In this document: in pieces, positions 20,899 through 23,069 of the stretch | Numbering within the stretch: the first letter of the stretch is position 1 | How the letters are laid out: each line of letters opens with the position of its first letter | From: Pseudomonadota bacterium | GTDB taxonomy: Bacteria > Desulfobacterota > Desulfovibrionia > Desulfovibrionales > Desulfomicrobiaceae | DNA length: 23,069 bases | Direction: 5' to 3' | Assembly: GCA_023393525.1 (NCBI GenBank) | Contig: JAEWKZ010000092.1 | Coordinates: forward strand, 1-23,069 | Program-made: the position numbers and the translations under genes | Notes under the pieces: model-generated | Databases searched by the model: none | Told to the model about the DNA's origin: nothing | The model's input: the letters and a program-made list of their open reading frames with translations, nothing else

Positions 20899-23052
20899 AT
20901 GACTTACGTTCCTGTCGGCGGATTGCACGTCGCCAAACCACTTCATGACCTGATACGCCAAAAAGCCGCGCCCGGAACCGGCGTGACGGACACAGCCTTC
21001 TGGGCCGCCCTGGAAAAAATCCTGCACGACCTGTCTCCGCGCAACCGCGAGTTGCTGGCCAAGCGCCAGTACCTCCAGGACACCATCGATTCGTGGCACA
21101 AGCGGCACAAGGACGGCCCCCATGACGCCGTAGCCTACGAGCAGTTTTTGCGCGAGATCGGCTACATCGTGCCCGAGGGTCTGCCCTTTTCCATAGGCAC
21201 CGGCGGCGTGGACCCGGAAATTTCCTCCATCGCAGGCCCGCAACTGGTCGTCCCGGCCACCAACGCCCGCTACGCCCTGAACGCGGCCAACGCCCGCTGG
21301 GGCAGCCTCTACGATGCCTTGTACGGGACGGACGTGCTCTCCGAAGAGGACGGCGCGACACGGGCGGGAGCATACAACCCCGTGCGCGGAGCCAAGGTCA
21401 TGGAATTCGCGGCCCGCTTCCTGGACAAGGCCCTGCCCCTGGCCCAGGGCAGCCATGTGGATGTCCAGGAATACCGGCTGGTGCCCAAGGGCAAAGGCGC
21501 TGAGGTGGAGATCCGTTTGCCGGACGGCGTGACCGCGCTGCGAAATCAGGAGGCCTTCGCCGGGTTCGCCCCCGATATCCTGTTGTTCAGGAACAACGGG
21601 CTGCACATCGAACTGCATTTCGACCGGAACCACCCCGTGGGCAAGGCCCATCCCGCAGGCGTCAAGGACGTGGTGCTGGAAGCGGCCATGACGACCATCG
21701 TCGACTTCGAGGATTCCATCGCCGCCGTGGACGGCGAGGACAAGGCCCAGACCTACGCCAACTGGCTCGGGCTCGTGCGCGGCGACCTGCAGGCCTCCTT
21801 TCCCAAGGGCGGCAAGACCGTCAGTCGCGCCATGAATCCCGACCGCCTCTTCACCGCTCCGGACGGCGCGACGCTGACCCTGCCCGGCCGCAGCCTCCTG
21901 CTGGTCAGGAACGTCGGACACCTCATGACCACGAACGCGGTGCTGCTGGGCAACGACGAGGTCTTTGAAGGCATCCTCGACGCCATGGTCACAGGCCTGG
22001 TCGCCCTGCACGATCTGCAAGGCCTTGGCTCCCTGCGCAACAGCCGCGCGGGCAGCGTCTACATCGTCAAGCCGAAGATGCACGGCCCCGAGGAAGTGGC
22101 TTTCGCCTGCGACCTGTTCAACCGCGTGGAAGACGCCCTGAACCTGCCCCGCCACACCATGAAGATCGGGATCATGGACGAGGAACGACGCACCTCGGTC
22201 AACCTGGCGGAATGCATCCGCGCGGCCAAGGACCGGGTCATCTTCATCAACACCGGATTCCTGGACCGCACGGGCGACGAGATCCACACCAGCATGGAAG
22301 CCGGCCCCATGGTGCCCAAGGCGGCCATGAAGAACGCAAGCTGGATTCTGTCCTACGAGGACTGGAACGTGGACACGGGCCTGGCCTGCGGCTTTTCGGG
22401 AAAGGCCCAGATCGGCAAGGGCATGTGGGCCATGCCGGACCGCATGAAGCAGATGGTCGAGACCAAGCAGGCCCACCCCCTGGCCGGGGCCAACTGCGCA
22501 TGGGTGCCGTCGCCAACGGCCGCGACCCTGCACGCCATGCATTACCATGAAGTGGACGTCTTTGCCCGCCAGAAGCAGCTGCTCGGCAAAAAAAGAGCCG
22601 GGCTGGAAGCCCTCCTGACCCTGCCCCTGCTGGACCGCGAGCTCTCGCCCGAGGAGATCCAGCGCGAACTGGACAACAACTGCCAGGGCATCCTGGGTTA
22701 CGTGGTGCGCTGGATCGACCAGGGCGTCGGCTGCTCCAAGGTGCCGGACATAACCGATGTCGGACTCATGGAAGACCGGGCCACCCTGCGCATCTCAAGC
22801 CAGTACATCGCCAACTGGCTGCATCACGGACTGTGCAGTCTGGAGCAGGTCCGCGCCACCCTGGAACGCATGGCCGCCGTGGTCGATCGTCAGAACCAGG
22901 ATGATCCGGCCTACCGCCCAATGGCCCCGGATTTCGATGCCAGCGTGGCCTTCCAGGCCGCGTCCGACCTGATCTTCAAGGGCCGCGAACAGCCCAGCGG
23001 CTATACCGAGCCCATCCTGCACGCCAGAAGAAGGGTACGCAAAGCCAAGTAA
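20899..23052 (+). CDS. glcB: malate synthase G
   Basis: The protein has 717 aa (E. coli GlcB 723). The ATG at 20899 has AAAGGAG 6 nt upstream; a start at 20878 would have that SD inside the gene. It condenses glyoxylate with acetyl-CoA to malate. Landmarks are TIVDFEDSIAAVDGEDK, the active-site Arg in LLVRNVGHLMTTNAV, VYIVKPKMHGPEEVAF, RTSVNLAECIRAAKDRV, INTGFLDRTGDEIHTSMEAG, Cys612 in GCSKVPDI and the catalytic base Asp626 in MEDRATLRISSQ. It is complete and intact. No isocitrate lyase is in the window, so the glyoxylate probably comes from glycolate or glycine. Confidence 0.98.
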   Translation: MTYVPVGGLHVAKPLHDLIRQKAAPGTGVTDTAFWAALEKILHDLSPRNRELLAKRQYLQDTIDSWHKRHKDGPHDAVAYEQFLREIGYIVPEGLPFSIGTGGVDPEISSIAGPQLVVPATNARYALNAANARWGSLYDALYGTDVLSEEDGATRAGAYNPVRGAKVMEFAARFLDKALPLAQGSHVDVQEYRLVPKGKGAEVEIRLPDGVTALRNQEAFAGFAPDILLFRNNGLHIELHFDRNHPVGKAHPAGVKDVVLEAAMTTIVDFEDSIAAVDGEDKAQTYANWLGLVRGDLQASFPKGGKTVSRAMNPDRLFTAPDGATLTLPGRSLLLVRNVGHLMTTNAVLLGNDEVFEGILDAMVTGLVALHDLQGLGSLRNSRAGSVYIVKPKMHGPEEVAFACDLFNRVEDALNLPRHTMKIGIMDEERRTSVNLAECIRAAKDRVIFINTGFLDRTGDEIHTSMEAGPMVPKAAMKNASWILSYEDWNVDTGLACGFSGKAQIGKGMWAMPDRMKQMVETKQAHPLAGANCAWVPSPTAATLHAMHYHEVDVFARQKQLLGKKRAGLEALLTLPLLDRELSPEEIQRELDNNCQGILGYVVRWIDQGVGCSKVPDITDVGLMEDRATLRISSQYIANWLHHGLCSLEQVRATLERMAAVVDRQNQDDPAYRPMAPDFDASVAFQAASDLIFKGREQPSGYTEPILHARRRVRKAK

Positions 23053-23069
23053 CCAAACGGGCGGGCGGG

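Noticed and set aside
20881..22548. Minus-strand open frame of about 555 codons opposite glcB
   Set aside because: Shadow of malate synthase G, which has all catalytic motifs on the plus strand.

Overview
This is an ordinary-looking chromosomal stretch, GC-rich and densely coding, most likely from a Desulfovibrionales sulfate reducer (Desulfomicrobium/Desulfovibrio type). That assignment is an inference. It rests on a PxxKW cysteine-rich protein, tandem PEP-synthase-like proteins, a tungsten-type aldehyde:ferredoxin oxidoreductase with a multi-cluster ferredoxin partner, and several small conserved proteins I associate with that group. I see no phage, transposase, CRISPR array, tRNA or rRNA.

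Layout. 1-3589 (+): the 3' end of one PEP-synthase-like gene, a full paralogue (714-3404), and a tiny membrane protein overlapping it by ATGA. 3590-4223: no protein gene, but a clear promoter, four related GGCGCGTTGG-type repeats, several hairpins, and a strong intrinsic terminator, so it probably holds a structured non-coding RNA of about 425 nt. 4224-5471 (+): a zinc-ribbon protein and a PxxKW cysteine-rich protein, each followed by a hairpin. 5583-8697 (+): an M20 metallopeptidase and mnmG. 8761-9078 (-): a small unknown protein. 9208-11354 (+): a four-cluster ferredoxin overlapping an AOR-family oxidoreductase. 11414-13857 (-): thpR and pepA, separated by a 416-bp gap holding a REP-like palindrome and a roughly 180-bp inverted repeat. 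13990-15986 (+): an SDR-DUF2867 fusion overlapping a PPOX-family flavoprotein. 16091-20290 (+): a seven-gene co-directional run (DUF523-DUF1722, kinase-fold protein, UspA, MIF-like tautomerase, unknown protein, DUF445 membrane protein, FmdB zinc ribbon). 20320-20736 (-): a YjbQ-family protein. 20899-23052 (+): malate synthase G.

How the genes fit together. The metabolic genes fit organic-acid and aldehyde oxidation: AOR plus ferredoxin oxidises aldehydes to acids, and GlcB condenses glyoxylate with acetyl-CoA. glcB has a GntR/FadR-type operator (ATTGGT-N3-ACCAAT) over its -10 box, which suggests repression relieved by a hydroxy- or keto-acid. The 16-20 kb run looks stress-related. The most unusual signals are the repeat-bearing RNA locus, the large palindrome upstream of thpR, and the kinase-fold/UspA/MIF run.
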